Assembly: GCF_051961495.1 (NCBI RefSeq)
Contig: NZ_JBQCDF010000207.1
Span: 22,616-86,615 of the forward strand
Length of the DNA stretch: 64,000 bases
DNA from: Cytophaga sp051961495
GTDB taxonomy: Bacteria > Bacteroidota > Bacteroidia > Cytophagales > Cytophagaceae
Reading direction: 5' to 3'
Shown piece by piece: positions 18,169 to 26,806 of the stretch (the first letter of the stretch is position 1; each line of letters opens with the position of its first letter). A model generated the notes under the pieces. The model was not told where the DNA came from. It did not search any database and worked only from the letters and a program-made list of their open reading frames with translations. Made by a program: the position numbers and the translations under genes.

Positions 18169-19383
18169 TTAAAACATACTTGCCGTTAACAATTTTATGT
18201 CCTTATAAGATTCGTTGTATTTTTTTGCCATGATGGCGTTGGTTAAATAACCTTTGTACGCGTAGATCCCGTTCATGAACCATTCTTTGTGATGTATCAT
18301 CTCTTCCACTCCGCCTGCTTCTGCGATCTGCAATAAAATCGGAGCAAATATGTTACTCAACGAAATCGTTGCGGTACGGGCAACACGTGAAGGTATGTTT
18401 GGCACACAGTAATGGATAACATCATATTTGCGATAAATCGGATTCATGTGGTTGGTGATCTGCGAAGTTTCAAAACAACCACCCTGGTCAATACTCACAT
18501 CTACAACAATTGAATTTGGTTTCATTTCGGTAACCATTTCATCCGTTACCAGACAGGAAGTACCTTCTTCAGCACGCAGGGAACCAATAACAACATCTGC
18601 CTCCCTAAGCTCTTTGCGTAGATTAACAGTATCAATTACCGATGTATATACCTGCAGGCCTAAGTTTAATTTTATTCTACGTAATCTGTATAAATGACTA
18701 TCGAATACTTTTACTTCAGCACCCAGGCCAATTGCCGTACGCGCAGCATATTCGGCAACAGTACCGGCACCCAAAATAACAACCTTGGTTGAAGGTACAC
18801 CCGTTACACCACCAAGGATAACGCCCATGCCGTTCTTTGAGATCAGGTATTCTGCCGCAATCTGCATAACAGCGCTGCCAGCAATCTCACTCATAGATTT
18901 CACTACTGGTTTTCCGCCTGCTTTATCTTCAATGAATTCGTACGCCAAAGCCGTAATCCTTTTTTTATTTATCTCACCAATGTATGCCGGATCAAGTGTT
19001 GACATCTGCAAAGCAGAAATCAATGTCTTTCCTGTTTTCATGAAAGAAATTTCTTCCATGGTTGGTGGATCTACTTTCAGGATGATCTCCGACTCAAAAA
19101 CTTCTTTTTTCGTGTAAACAATTTTCGCGCCTGCTTCACTGTATTCCCGGTCTGAGAATTTTGCATTCAGTCCCGCCCCTGTTTCTACCTGAACAATATG
19201 TCCGTTATTGACCAATAGTGCTACCGCCTCAGGCGTTAAACATACCCTGTTTTCAATGCCATCAATTTCTTTCGGAATACCAATGCACAACTGCGGATGC
19301 TGTTTACGCACTTTCATCAATTGTTCTTTAGGATAAAAAATCTGTTCCTTTACCAATACGCCTAATTCAGTTTTTGTTTTCAT
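18169..19383 (-). CDS. ald: alanine dehydrogenase
   Basis: The enzyme interconverts L-alanine and pyruvate plus ammonia with NAD. The N-terminal domain has IGIPKEIDGIENRVCLTPEAV. The NAD-binding Rossmann motif is VVILGAGTVAEYAARTAIGLGA, and GGCFETS and HYCVPNIPSRVARTATISLSN follow. At 404 residues it carries about 25 extra N-terminal residues relative to the usual 370. It is the last gene of a minus-strand run (ybbR, coaE, tsaE, ald) and begins 34 bases after tsaE. Confidence 0.93.
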   Translation of the reverse strand: MKTKTELGVLVKEQIFYPKEQLMKVRKQHPQLCIGIPKEIDGIENRVCLTPEAVALLVNNGHIVQVETGAGLNAKFSDREYSEAGAKIVYTKKEVFESEIILKVDPPTMEEISFMKTGKTLISALQMSTLDPAYIGEINKKRITALAYEFIEDKAGGKPVVKSMSEIAGSAVMQIAAEYLISKNGMGVILGGVTGVPSTKVVILGAGTVAEYAARTAIGLGAEVKVFDSHLYRLRRIKLNLGLQVYTSVIDTVNLRKELREADVVIGSLRAEEGTSCLVTDEMVTEMKPNSIVVDVSIDQGGCFETSQITNHMNPIYRKYDVIHYCVPNIPSRVARTATISLSNIFAPILLQIAEAGGVEEMIHHKEWFMNGIYAYKGYLTNAIMAKKYNESYKDIKLLTASMF

Positions 19384-19417
19384 GACGCGTGTACGTTCTG
19401 TAGGGTTTCAGTGCTCG

Positions 19418-19891
19418 TTAAATAGTTCGTTTAATAGCTGTATTCTTATGTGTAATGGTATACGCACGCGAATGTTCATTGATGCTATCTATTTTTATTT
19501 GTAAATAAGTTTCCGGAAGTAAAGAAGGGATACGTGAAGACCACTCAATAAAACACATATTTCCTGAATAAAAATAATCTTCAACACCAATTTCAAATGC
19601 TTCACGCTCTGAATTGATTCTGTAAAAATCAAAATGATAATAAATTTTTCCGCTGTTTGATCTATATTCGTTCACGATGGAAAAAGTCGGGCTTTGCACG
19701 GATTCCACAAATCCTAAAAATTCACCAACCTGACGGACAAAAGTAGTTTTTCCGGCTCCCATATCCCCTTCCAATAACCATATCTGCTCCCCTTGGGCAA
19801 AATCCATCAATGCCCCTAAAAATGAAGTTGTTTCTTCCGGTGAATGACATTCAAAGCGTAACACATCGCTGTTGGTTTCTTTCGTAAACAT
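19418..19891 (-). CDS. tsaE: tRNA t6A-modification ATPase TsaE
   Basis: A P-loop ATPase that works with the TsaB-TsaD complex to finish t6A37 synthesis. The Walker A motif GDMGAGKTT is at 42-50, followed by the family's QSPTFSIVNEY and HFDFYR motifs and FIEWSSRIP near 120. Length 157 is normal. It lies between coaE and ald, on the opposite strand and about 18 kb away from tsaC. No tsaB or tsaD is in the window. Confidence 0.95.
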   Translation of the reverse strand: MFTKETNSDVLRFECHSPEETTSFLGALMDFAQGEQIWLLEGDMGAGKTTFVRQVGEFLGFVESVQSPTFSIVNEYRSNSGKIYYHFDFYRINSEREAFEIGVEDYFYSGNMCFIEWSSRIPSLLPETYLQIKIDSINEHSRAYTITHKNTAIKRTI

Positions 19892-19933
19892 TCTTCGTTC
19901 TATCTTACGTTGAATGTACTAAGAAAAAATGGT

Positions 19934-20530
19934 CTATGAAAGTGTCGTCTTAATAAATTGCTCATGTAAGGCTATTACCTGCGGTACAAGCAAGTGTTCT
20001 TCATCATTGAAAATGACATGATCGGCCAATTCAATTTTCTTTTCATCGGGCCATTGGCGGTTAATTATATCCACCACTTGTTTTTCTGTACGGTGCTTGT
20101 CGCGGCTGAGTACCCTTTTTATTCTTAATCCAAGAGGAGCAGTTACTACAATCATACAATCAAGATCCTTATAGCTACCCGCCTCGTATAATAATGCAGC
20201 CTCTTTTAATACATAAGGAACACCTTGCTGAGCCGCGGTCCATTCAATGAAATCCTCACGTACAACCGGGTGAATAATACTGTTCAGGAAATCTGTCTGA
20301 GCAGCATCCTTAAAGGCCGCAGCAGCAAGAAACGAGCGGTTCAAAATACCACCTGCGAATACCTCCGGACCAAATTGTCTGATTAATGCTTCGCGGATAC
20401 CGCTATGATTTTCGGTAAGCCATTTAGCGCGGGAGTCAGCATCATAACAAGGAATACCCAATGCAGAAAAAATACGGCATACAGTCGATTTACCCGTACC
20501 AATACCTCCGGTGATCCCTACTTTGTACAT
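19934..20530 (-). CDS. coaE: dephospho-CoA kinase
   Basis: The last enzyme of coenzyme A synthesis, phosphorylating the 3' hydroxyl of dephospho-CoA. The P-loop is GGIGTGKST at 8-16, followed by YDADSRAKWL and LLYEAGSYKDLDCMIVV. The Arg-rich lid is RVLSRDKHRTEKQV, and DHVIFND is near the end. The 198 residues fit. It starts 5 bases after the ybbR stop, a clear operon link also conserved in Bacteroidota. Confidence 0.96.
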   Translation of the reverse strand: MYKVGITGGIGTGKSTVCRIFSALGIPCYDADSRAKWLTENHSGIREALIRQFGPEVFAGGILNRSFLAAAAFKDAAQTDFLNSIIHPVVREDFIEWTAAQQGVPYVLKEAALLYEAGSYKDLDCMIVVTAPLGLRIKRVLSRDKHRTEKQVVDIINRQWPDEKKIELADHVIFNDEEHLLVPQVIALHEQFIKTTLS

Positions 20531-20535
20531 ACTGA

Positions 20536-21231
20536 TTACTCCGTAAAAGGTCTTTTGAACTTTGTCACACCAAAAGCTACTTCAACTTTTTTTGTATCAT
20601 AGCTAACCAAATCACTGGCCGGTTCAGGAATAGATATTTCTTCTTTGTATGCATCTGCAATATCTGAATCCGAAAGTCGGATGACGATTTTGTGTGCCAT
20701 GGAATCCAATACGGAAGAAGGTCCGGTAGCCATTACATATTCCGGACTGATACGAATTGTTCCATCGATTTTATAATCTTTGGCCAGGTCAATTTCTTCA
20801 CGGTCAAGGTAAACTTTCATTTTTACTTTCTTCACCTTATCCAAACCTGTGTAAATGGTATCTGTCAAAAAATACCGGATATCAAGTTCCGGTAACCTGT
20901 CTTCCAGATAAGGTCTGATCTGCGAAGACAAAATGTATTTGAATTTCTTTTTATTCTGGATATTGATTTCTATGGGATCAACAAACCAGTTTAATTTCAG
21001 TTTTAATAAATCCCAGCCCTGGCCATAAGCGTGAAAAGCGATTTCTTTCTTTGAATCTCTGCTGGTCATCAATTCCTGGTTATCGAATTTGAATACCACC
21101 GGGTAGGAAACATCAGCCAAGTGATCTCTATTCATAGAATTTAACAGCCAGAAGAGTATGGTTGCTATCAAACAGATAAACATTACCTTCCAGTCGTACT
21201 TTCTCTTAAATAATCTCAATATAGCTTTCAA
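20536..21231 (-). CDS. YbbR-domain protein (CdaR-like)
   Basis: A single N-terminal membrane segment (about 15-32, MFICLIATILFWLLNSM) is followed by two YbbR-type beta domains (about 40-130 and 135-225). In Firmicutes YbbR proteins (CdaR) regulate the diadenylate cyclase CdaA; no cyclase gene is adjacent here. It sits directly upstream of coaE and about 90 bases downstream of yajC, an arrangement I know from other Bacteroidota. Confidence 0.85.
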   Translation of the reverse strand: MKAILRLFKRKYDWKVMFICLIATILFWLLNSMNRDHLADVSYPVVFKFDNQELMTSRDSKKEIAFHAYGQGWDLLKLKLNWFVDPIEINIQNKKKFKYILSSQIRPYLEDRLPELDIRYFLTDTIYTGLDKVKKVKMKVYLDREEIDLAKDYKIDGTIRISPEYVMATGPSSVLDSMAHKIVIRLSDSDIADAYKEEISIPEPASDLVSYDTKKVEVAFGVTKFKRPFTE

Positions 21232-21265
21232 AATAGTATACTGTTAAAGAAGACAAATATGAACA

Positions 21266-21306
21266 ACACCTGCATCCTATGAAAATACATCATAAGGTGC
21301 AGGTGT
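21266..21306 (-). terminator. hairpin after yajC
   Basis: ACACCTGCA and TGCAGGTGT bracket a second imperfect pairing (ATCCTATGA with TCATAAGGT). It lies between the yajC stop and the ybbR start, so it may terminate or attenuate between the two halves of the run. It lacks a long T run. Confidence 0.6.
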
Positions 21307-21320
21307 ATTATGAATATAAA

Positions 21321-21626
21321 TTATTCAGCTTTTGTAGACAGGCCCTGGATAGCAGTCTTTTCAAATTTCATACGGATACGATCAACAAGCAAGATCACAG
21401 TGCCGTCGCTTTCAATGCTCGCTACTTTTCCGTGTAAGCCACCGATTGTCTGAACGCTGTCTCCAGGTTTTAATGACGAACGGAAAGCTTCCTGTTCTTT
21501 TGCTTTCTTTTGCTGAGGACGGATCATGAAGAAATAGAATACACCCAGCATTAAGGCAATCATAACCGGTGTTACCCATGCAGGACCACCTTGTGCTTGT
21601 AATAAGATTAATTGAACGTTTGACAT
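21321..21626 (-). CDS. yajC: preprotein translocase subunit YajC
   Basis: The 101-residue protein has a short N-terminus rich in small residues, one membrane helix (about 17-36, VTPVMIALMLGVFYFFMI), and the hallmark RPQQKKAKEQEAFRSSLKPGDSVQTIGGLHGKV spread over 37-70. It is an accessory subunit of the Sec/SecDF/YidC holotranslocon. It begins 33 bases after the DUF1573 gene. Confidence 0.95.
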   Translation of the reverse strand: MSNVQLILLQAQGGPAWVTPVMIALMLGVFYFFMIRPQQKKAKEQEAFRSSLKPGDSVQTIGGLHGKVASIESDGTVILLVDRIRMKFEKTAIQGLSTKAE

Positions 21627-21659
21627 TTTAGTTGTATTTAAAGTAAAGTTTTGATTGAA

Positions 21660-22139
21660 TTATTTAGCTTCATTAATATAAGGTCCTGTAATCTCCTGTG
21701 GCTTGCCAATCACATGCCCTTTAATTGTGATTACAGTAGCTTCCGGATCTGTGTTCGCCAATACGGTTACAGATTTGTTGAAATCTCCCGGACGGCCCTG
21801 ACTATTGAATTGTACAAGTATTTTCCCTTCACCTCCCGGTGCAATGGTATCTTTGGTCCACTGGGGTGTTGTACATCCGCATGATGCTTTTGCATCACGC
21901 ACATACAAAGGTTCTGTTCCGGTATTTTTGAAAACAAATTCATGTTTTGCAAAATCACCTTCTTTAATTTCTCCAAATGCATGCTCTGATTCTACAAAAG
22001 CAATGGAAGTTGTTTTTAATTCCTGCAGCACTTTAGCCGGTTCCTGAGTAACTGCCGCTTCTTCATCTTTTTTCGCATCACAGCAAACAGTTCCAGCCAC
22101 GATTGCCATTAAGAATGTACAGGTCGCAATATTTCTCAT
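21660..22139 (-). CDS. DUF1573 exported protein
   Basis: A signal peptide with a cysteine pair near 19-20 (AGTVCCDAKK) suggests a lipoprotein, though the lipobox is weak. An acidic linker and a DUF1573 Ig-like domain (about 48-150) follow, with the family's AFGEIKEGD, NTGTEPL and SCGCTTP(Q)W segments. Family members are periplasmic or surface proteins of unknown role, very common in Bacteroidota. It lies between the dehydrogenase-like gene and yajC. Confidence 0.88.
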   Translation of the reverse strand: MRNIATCTFLMAIVAGTVCCDAKKDEEAAVTQEPAKVLQELKTTSIAFVESEHAFGEIKEGDFAKHEFVFKNTGTEPLYVRDAKASCGCTTPQWTKDTIAPGGEGKILVQFNSQGRPGDFNKSVTVLANTDPEATVITIKGHVIGKPQEITGPYINEAK

Positions 22140-22200
22140 AGATTTAGTTAAATTTTTAATACTACTAAATTAGTTAAAATTAGGTTAGATACGCGTTATC

Positions 22201-23061
22201 TTACAAATTTATACATTCCATGATCATGGCCACATATTTTTCGGTATTAAGAACACCACCCTGGTCAGGCGTCGTTTGGTCCGGGTGTTCAAGGAACATG
22301 CTTTCAATTTGATTTTCAATTTGTTGAGCAAGTGTTTCCAGGCCGGCTACCGATAGTAATCTGCATAAGGCCATCAAAAGCGCATATGGATTGGCAATAC
22401 CCATTCCAACAATATCGGGCGCATGTCCATGCATCGGCATGGTAATGTAACCATCTTCCACTTCGATTAAAGTATATGCACGATTGAGCGATTTGTACAT
22501 CGACGCATAAAGTGCTTTCAGTACATTGGCGCCTTCCAGCGAACTAACCACCTGCCTGGCCTTGTTGTATTGACCATGTTTTATAAAGGATAGCACGTTC
22601 GCATCTTCAAACTTCCATTCATAATTTGAAAACGCAAGTTTGGTCCAGGCTTTCATGGCATCCTCCCATACCTGCGGCTGTTCCTGATATTGCTGGATCA
22701 TTACTACCTTCTGTGCCGGGTCAAAGCTGGAGCGGATTACAGACAAGTCTTTAAGCGCTCCCGAAGACTGCTTCTGATTCAATGGAATTGCCAGTATCCC
22801 GGCATGCCCTTTCTTTTCATCAGGAATGGATGTATAAGCATATTGCATAACTAAGGGATTGAGTTCCCTGGCCTGCTGCTGTTCAGACTCAAACGGTCCG
22901 CTAAGCACGTAATACGGCTTGTTTAGCGCTGATAAATCCTGGAAAGAGGTCAAATAATGAAACTCAACTTGTTCTTTCAACAAACTAAAAAAAGGCCGCA
23001 GAGCATCAAATAACTCCGGGCCTATGCCTTCACCTTCGTATAGAAATATATGTGTTTTCAT
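22201..23061 (-). CDS. degenerate isocitrate/isopropylmalate dehydrogenase-like protein
   Basis: The 286-residue protein shows the fold signatures of beta-decarboxylating dehydrogenases: GEGIGPEL at 10-17, HGHAPDIVGMGIANP at 211-225 (family HGSAPDIAGKGIANP) and TPDQGGVLNTEKYVAMI at 264-280. It is about 60-70 residues short. The catalytic-lysine segment (usual KANVL) appears to read EDANVL at 152-157, and the metal-binding Asp motif (GDxxSD) is not found. It is probably a non-enzymatic or repurposed paralogue. It starts 1 base after the ytxH stop. Whether any activity remains cannot be judged here. Confidence 0.7.
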   Translation of the reverse strand: MKTHIFLYEGEGIGPELFDALRPFFSLLKEQVEFHYLTSFQDLSALNKPYYVLSGPFESEQQQARELNPLVMQYAYTSIPDEKKGHAGILAIPLNQKQSSGALKDLSVIRSSFDPAQKVVMIQQYQEQPQVWEDAMKAWTKLAFSNYEWKFEDANVLSFIKHGQYNKARQVVSSLEGANVLKALYASMYKSLNRAYTLIEVEDGYITMPMHGHAPDIVGMGIANPYALLMALCRLLSVAGLETLAQQIENQIESMFLEHPDQTTPDQGGVLNTEKYVAMIMECINL

Positions 23062-23062
23062 T

Positions 23063-23368
23063 TCAGGCCTTCCCTGATTGTATTTTACGGATTAACTCTT
23101 CAATTTCATTCACCAGTTTTTCTGCCGCCTGCTTTGTATCCTTCACTTCTTCTGATGCAGCAAAGGATTCCTTGCGTGCTTCGAACTCCTGCAATAAATC
23201 CATCAATTGTTCTTTGTAGCCAGCCAGCTTGAATTTTAAGCGCGCACGGGTATTGGATCCTTTATCGGGAGCAAACAAAACGCCCAATACCGCGCCTGCA
23301 GCAACTCCGATAAGAAGAGCGGTTAGAATACCGTTGCCTGAGTTGTTATTTCGTTCTGATGCCATCAT
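23063..23368 (-). CDS. YtxH-domain protein
   Basis: A 101-residue protein with one N-terminal glycine/alanine-rich membrane helix (about 13-33, ending VLGVLFAPDKG, the YtxH hallmark) and a long charged helix likely to form a coiled coil. YtxH/gas-vesicle-like proteins are often stress-linked; their function is unknown. It is co-directional with nusB, from which it is separated by a repeat, and almost touches the next gene. Confidence 0.85.
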   Translation of the reverse strand: MMASERNNNSGNGILTALLIGVAAGAVLGVLFAPDKGSNTRARLKFKLAGYKEQLMDLLQEFEARKESFAASEEVKDTKQAAEKLVNEIEELIRKIQSGKA

Positions 23369-23370
23369 AT

Positions 23371-23456
23371 CTTAGTTGTCAGTTATCAGTGGTCAGTAGT
23401 CAGTTGTCCCAAAAAGCACCTGATCCTGTTTACTGACTACTGTCTACTACTTATTA
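23371..23456. repeat. inverted repeat, family D (CAGT type)
   Basis: A left arm of iterated TCAGT units (TTAGTTGTCAGTTATCAGTG, then GTCAGTAGTCAG) and a right arm (TACTGACTACTGTCTACTAC) flank about 20 unpaired bases. The right arm includes the nusB TAG stop (23447-23449 on the minus strand). It is different in sequence from families A, B and C but built the same way. Confidence 0.8.
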
Positions 23457-24616
23457 TCCATCAACCCGCGACCGCTTTTCCGGATGAGACCGCTTTTCTG
23501 TAAGTCAATAGAAATCGTATCCAGCAAACCATTCACAAACTGCTTACTTTTCGGCGTGCTGTATGATTTGGATAATTCAATATACTCATTAATGGTAACT
23601 TTTACAGGGATATTCGGGAATTTGACCATCTCTGTAAGCGCCATTTTCAATATGATGCGGTCGGTAAAAGCCAGACGTTCGATATCCCAGTTCTGCACTT
23701 TATCAGTGATCAGCTTTTCAGCTTCATCATCAAAACCCGTGGACTGTTTGTAAAGCTCAAGCATAAATTCCTGGTCGTCTTCCCAATTCGGAGAAAGGGA
23801 TGGCAATTGATAATTTTCATCACTGCTTTCGGTAATCCCTTTAATGGCCTTCAATGTAAGACTGCGGATAGCCTCGTCATTTTCGTTCCAGTTATAATCC
23901 AGGTCTTCCCAGTACGCATCTAACTGTTCGTTTTTGAACAGATAGGTTTTTACCAGGTGCAATACAATTTCTTTATCTTTTTCGAACGTTGTGTCCGGAT
24001 TTTTCTGGTAATCGATATACAACGGATCCTGCTTGATCTTTTTCTTGTAAACCGTTTTCAGATGATCTACAGGAGGATTCAGTTTATGTTTTTCAACAAA
24101 ATTGCGCAGGGATTTATTTTTTTCAATGGCCTGTAAAACGGCGTTGTTTTTCAGTTTATAAAAATATTCCGGTACTTCGCTTTTCACAACGGTGTGTATT
24201 CCTTCGGTAGCATCCGCTTCAGCAATAGCCATTAAGCGGGTCGCGCTGAACAATACCAGCTTATACATGGATTCCACGCGGGCTACATCTTCCAGCAACA
24301 TTTTTTTGAAATGTTCAACATCCCTGCCGTGTGCATTATGATATTGATTGATAGCGTCTGTAATTGCTTTACGAATCTCTGGTTCCTGGTTTAGATAACC
24401 GGTATCCTTTTTTTCAAAATAAGCTTCGTAAGAGGTCTGGGCAGTTTTCTTTTTTAAGTCTAATGCTGGAAGATCCTGAACGTCGGGCGACATCAAATCA
24501 GGGGCAAAAACTTCTCCAATTTCATCTATACCCAGATGGTAATTAGAAACTTTGGTCTGGTATAATGCATACAACGATTGCATTACCTTAATCCGGAGAA
24601 TTCTTCTATTCAGCAT
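23447..24616 (-). CDS. nusB: transcription antitermination protein NusB with long N-terminal extension
   Basis: The start (MLNRRILRIKVMQSLYALYQ) and the C-terminal domain (about 250-375) match NusB. Recognisable C-terminal motifs are WDIERLAFTDRIILKMALTE and the following NIPVKVTINEYIELSKSY with KQFVNGLLD. At 389 residues it is over twice the usual 140. A helical segment of some 230 residues is inserted between the first helix and the rest. Long NusB forms are known in Bacteroidota. It acts with NusE/S10 on boxA RNA. It heads the minus-strand run from a clear promoter. Confidence 0.9.
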   Translation of the reverse strand: MLNRRILRIKVMQSLYALYQTKVSNYHLGIDEIGEVFAPDLMSPDVQDLPALDLKKKTAQTSYEAYFEKKDTGYLNQEPEIRKAITDAINQYHNAHGRDVEHFKKMLLEDVARVESMYKLVLFSATRLMAIAEADATEGIHTVVKSEVPEYFYKLKNNAVLQAIEKNKSLRNFVEKHKLNPPVDHLKTVYKKKIKQDPLYIDYQKNPDTTFEKDKEIVLHLVKTYLFKNEQLDAYWEDLDYNWNENDEAIRSLTLKAIKGITESSDENYQLPSLSPNWEDDQEFMLELYKQSTGFDDEAEKLITDKVQNWDIERLAFTDRIILKMALTEMVKFPNIPVKVTINEYIELSKSYSTPKSKQFVNGLLDTISIDLQKSGLIRKSGRGLMDNK

Positions 24617-24725
24617 ATTTTAAAAGAACATTTATTGTTTACAGAACTATTTCTGTGAATTATTACTTAAGTATTACTGTTTGTTTAAAACAAGAAACAG
24701 AAATTTCTTACTTTGTGATGAATTA

Positions 24726-24756
24726 CAAAGGTACTCTTTTTACAAAAAGAATCCAA
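24726..24756 (-). promoter_or_regulatory. predicted promoter of the nusB run
   Basis: On the minus strand TTG (24756-24754) is followed after 20 bases by TACCTTTG (24733-24726), matching the Bacteroidota TTG-N17-23-TAnnTTTG pattern. The start site would be near 24719, giving a leader of about 100 bases. Confidence 0.65.
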
Positions 24757-24839
24757 TTCAATGTGGCCGCAGGTGTGTGAAATTTGCGAAAAACGCATTA
24801 AAATCGATCGAATTAGTTACAGAAACATAGATTAGTATT

Positions 24840-26624
24840 GTGAAGAACTGGGCATTAAGTCATTTAAATAAATACTTTTTAGAATATAAGTATTATCTGC
24901 TGCTGGGTATAACCTTTGTCTTTTTAAACAACTTCTTCGGAAGCTACCAGGGACCGGTTATACGCGAAACCATCAATTACCTGGAACAATCCCTCCCACA
25001 CCTTAAACAAGCTTCTGGTGTAGAAAAAGAGGCTCTGCAAAGCGAATTCAGCAAACAGATTGTATACCTGGTGCTGCAAATTCTTGGTTTAACTGTATTG
25101 AGCGGCGTGTTCCTGTATTTTCAGCGTAAAATCATTATTGGTACGTCCAGAAGAATCGAATACGACCTGAAAAATGAGATCTATGATCACTACCAGCAGC
25201 TGCCGGTAAGCTTCTACAAACGCAACAATACAGGAGATATCATGAACCGGATTTCTGAAGATGTGAATCAGGTACGGAATTACCTGGGACCGGCGATTAT
25301 GTATGGCATCAACTTATTTGCCATCTTCATTGTTACCGTGCCGATCATGTTGTCTGTAAATGCAGAATTGACACTATATACACTTATTCCCCTGCCCTTT
25401 CTGGTAATCAGCATTTATACGGTGCAGAATGTTATTACCAAACATTCCGAAGAAATCCAGCGCAGCATGTCGCAGCTCTCTTCTCTGGTGCAGGAAACAT
25501 TTTCAGGCATCCGGGTGGTGAAATCCTTTGGCCGGGAAACGACCATGACAACTCAATTCGACCAGCAAAGCAATGAATACAAATTAAAATCCATCCGGCT
25601 TACACAGATTAACGCATTGTTCTTTCCGTTGATGGTATTTCTGATTGGTGCTTCTGTAATCTTTATTGTATGGGTTGGCGGTAAACAGGTTATCGAAGAT
25701 GAAGGCGTCACCAATGGCAACATTGCAGAATTTATTTTCTACCTGAACAAACTTGCCTGGCCGGTAACTTCATTGGGCTGGATCACCGTAATGATCAAAC
25801 GTGCAGAAGTTTCGCAGGCACGTATCAACCAATTCCTAAAAGAAAAAAATTCCCTGGAGAAAGGAAAAGAAAATACAAGTCCGATTCAGGGCGACATTGA
25901 ATTCAAGCATGTTTCCTTTACCTATCCGGATACAGGCATTGTTGCGGCACGCAACCTCAGCTTCCAGGTAAAACCCGGACAAACCCTGGCGATCATTGGT
26001 AATACCGGTTCAGGGAAATCTACTATTGCTTCTCTTCTTTGTCGCCTGTACGATGTGTCTGCCGGCGAGATCAATATTGACAAAGTAAATATCCGTGATT
26101 ACAACCTGCAATATTTGAGAAGCCAGATCGGCTTTGTGCCGCAGGATGTATTCTTATTCTCCGATACGATCCGCAACAATATTGCCTTTGGTTTTGATAA
26201 TGTAACAGAAGAACAAATCATTGCTGCAGCGAAATTTTCGGACTTATATACTTCCATTCAGCATTTCCCGAATGGCTTGGATACGATTTTAGGCGAACGC
26301 GGAATAACCTTATCCGGCGGACAAAAACAACGTTTGTCACTTGCGCGTGCCTTTATCCGTAATCCGCGTATTTTCATACTCGACGATTGTTTGTCGGCCG
26401 TAGATACCAAAACAGAGGATACCATTTTGACCAACTTAAAAGATGTATTAGGCGACCGCAGTACTATTATTATTTCACATAGGGTGTCTTCGGTGAAACT
26501 TGCAGACACAATTATCGTTTTAGAAGATGGTGAAATTGTACAGAACGGTTCTCATGATGAACTGATCCAGGAAGAAGGTATTTACCGCAGTATTTATCTG
26601 AAGCAGTTGCATGAGACAGTGTAA
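24840..26624 (+). CDS. ABC exporter half-transporter (permease-ATPase fusion)
   Basis: A six-helix membrane domain (about 15-325) is fused to an ATPase domain (about 345-594). Walker A is GNTGSGKST at 387-395 and the signature LSGGQ starts at 491. Walker B ends ILDDCLSAVDTKTED with Asp515 followed by Asp516 where most exporters have the catalytic Glu. That DD(S/C)LSAVD form is known from the degenerate-site subunit of heterodimeric exporters such as BmrC/YheI and LmrC. No second half-transporter is adjacent. The start is GTG at 24840. The substrate (lipid, drug or peptide) is unknown. Confidence 0.9.
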   Translation: MKNWALSHLNKYFLEYKYYLLLGITFVFLNNFFGSYQGPVIRETINYLEQSLPHLKQASGVEKEALQSEFSKQIVYLVLQILGLTVLSGVFLYFQRKIIIGTSRRIEYDLKNEIYDHYQQLPVSFYKRNNTGDIMNRISEDVNQVRNYLGPAIMYGINLFAIFIVTVPIMLSVNAELTLYTLIPLPFLVISIYTVQNVITKHSEEIQRSMSQLSSLVQETFSGIRVVKSFGRETTMTTQFDQQSNEYKLKSIRLTQINALFFPLMVFLIGASVIFIVWVGGKQVIEDEGVTNGNIAEFIFYLNKLAWPVTSLGWITVMIKRAEVSQARINQFLKEKNSLEKGKENTSPIQGDIEFKHVSFTYPDTGIVAARNLSFQVKPGQTLAIIGNTGSGKSTIASLLCRLYDVSAGEINIDKVNIRDYNLQYLRSQIGFVPQDVFLFSDTIRNNIAFGFDNVTEEQIIAAAKFSDLYTSIQHFPNGLDTILGERGITLSGGQKQRLSLARAFIRNPRIFILDDCLSAVDTKTEDTILTNLKDVLGDRSTIIISHRVSSVKLADTIIVLEDGEIVQNGSHDELIQEEGIYRSIYLKQLHETV

Positions 26625-26640
26625 GAAGCCGAAGGCTTCT

Positions 26641-26800
26641 TAGTACCGAGTACAGAGTATGAAGTACCAAGACGACAAAATCACGGCTGATTGCTTAATA
26701 ATCGGATTCAATGTATTTGAATTTTACTTATTACTTTTAATTCACATACAAGATATATATTAATGAAACAATTTTGTACTTAGTACTTTATACTTTTAAG
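26641..26800. repeat. separated inverted repeat, family C (GAGTAC type)
   Basis: TAGTACCGAGTACAGAGTAT plus GAAGTACC at 26641 is matched in reverse complement by TTGTACTTAGTACTTTATAC at 26774-26793. About 100 unpaired bases lie between. A perfect 9-base hairpin (TAAGAAGCC-GAA-GGCTTCTTA, 26622-26642) overlaps the exporter stop and the repeat edge. The related compact copy is at 42806-42859. Confidence 0.7.
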
Positions 26801-26806
26801 AAACCC

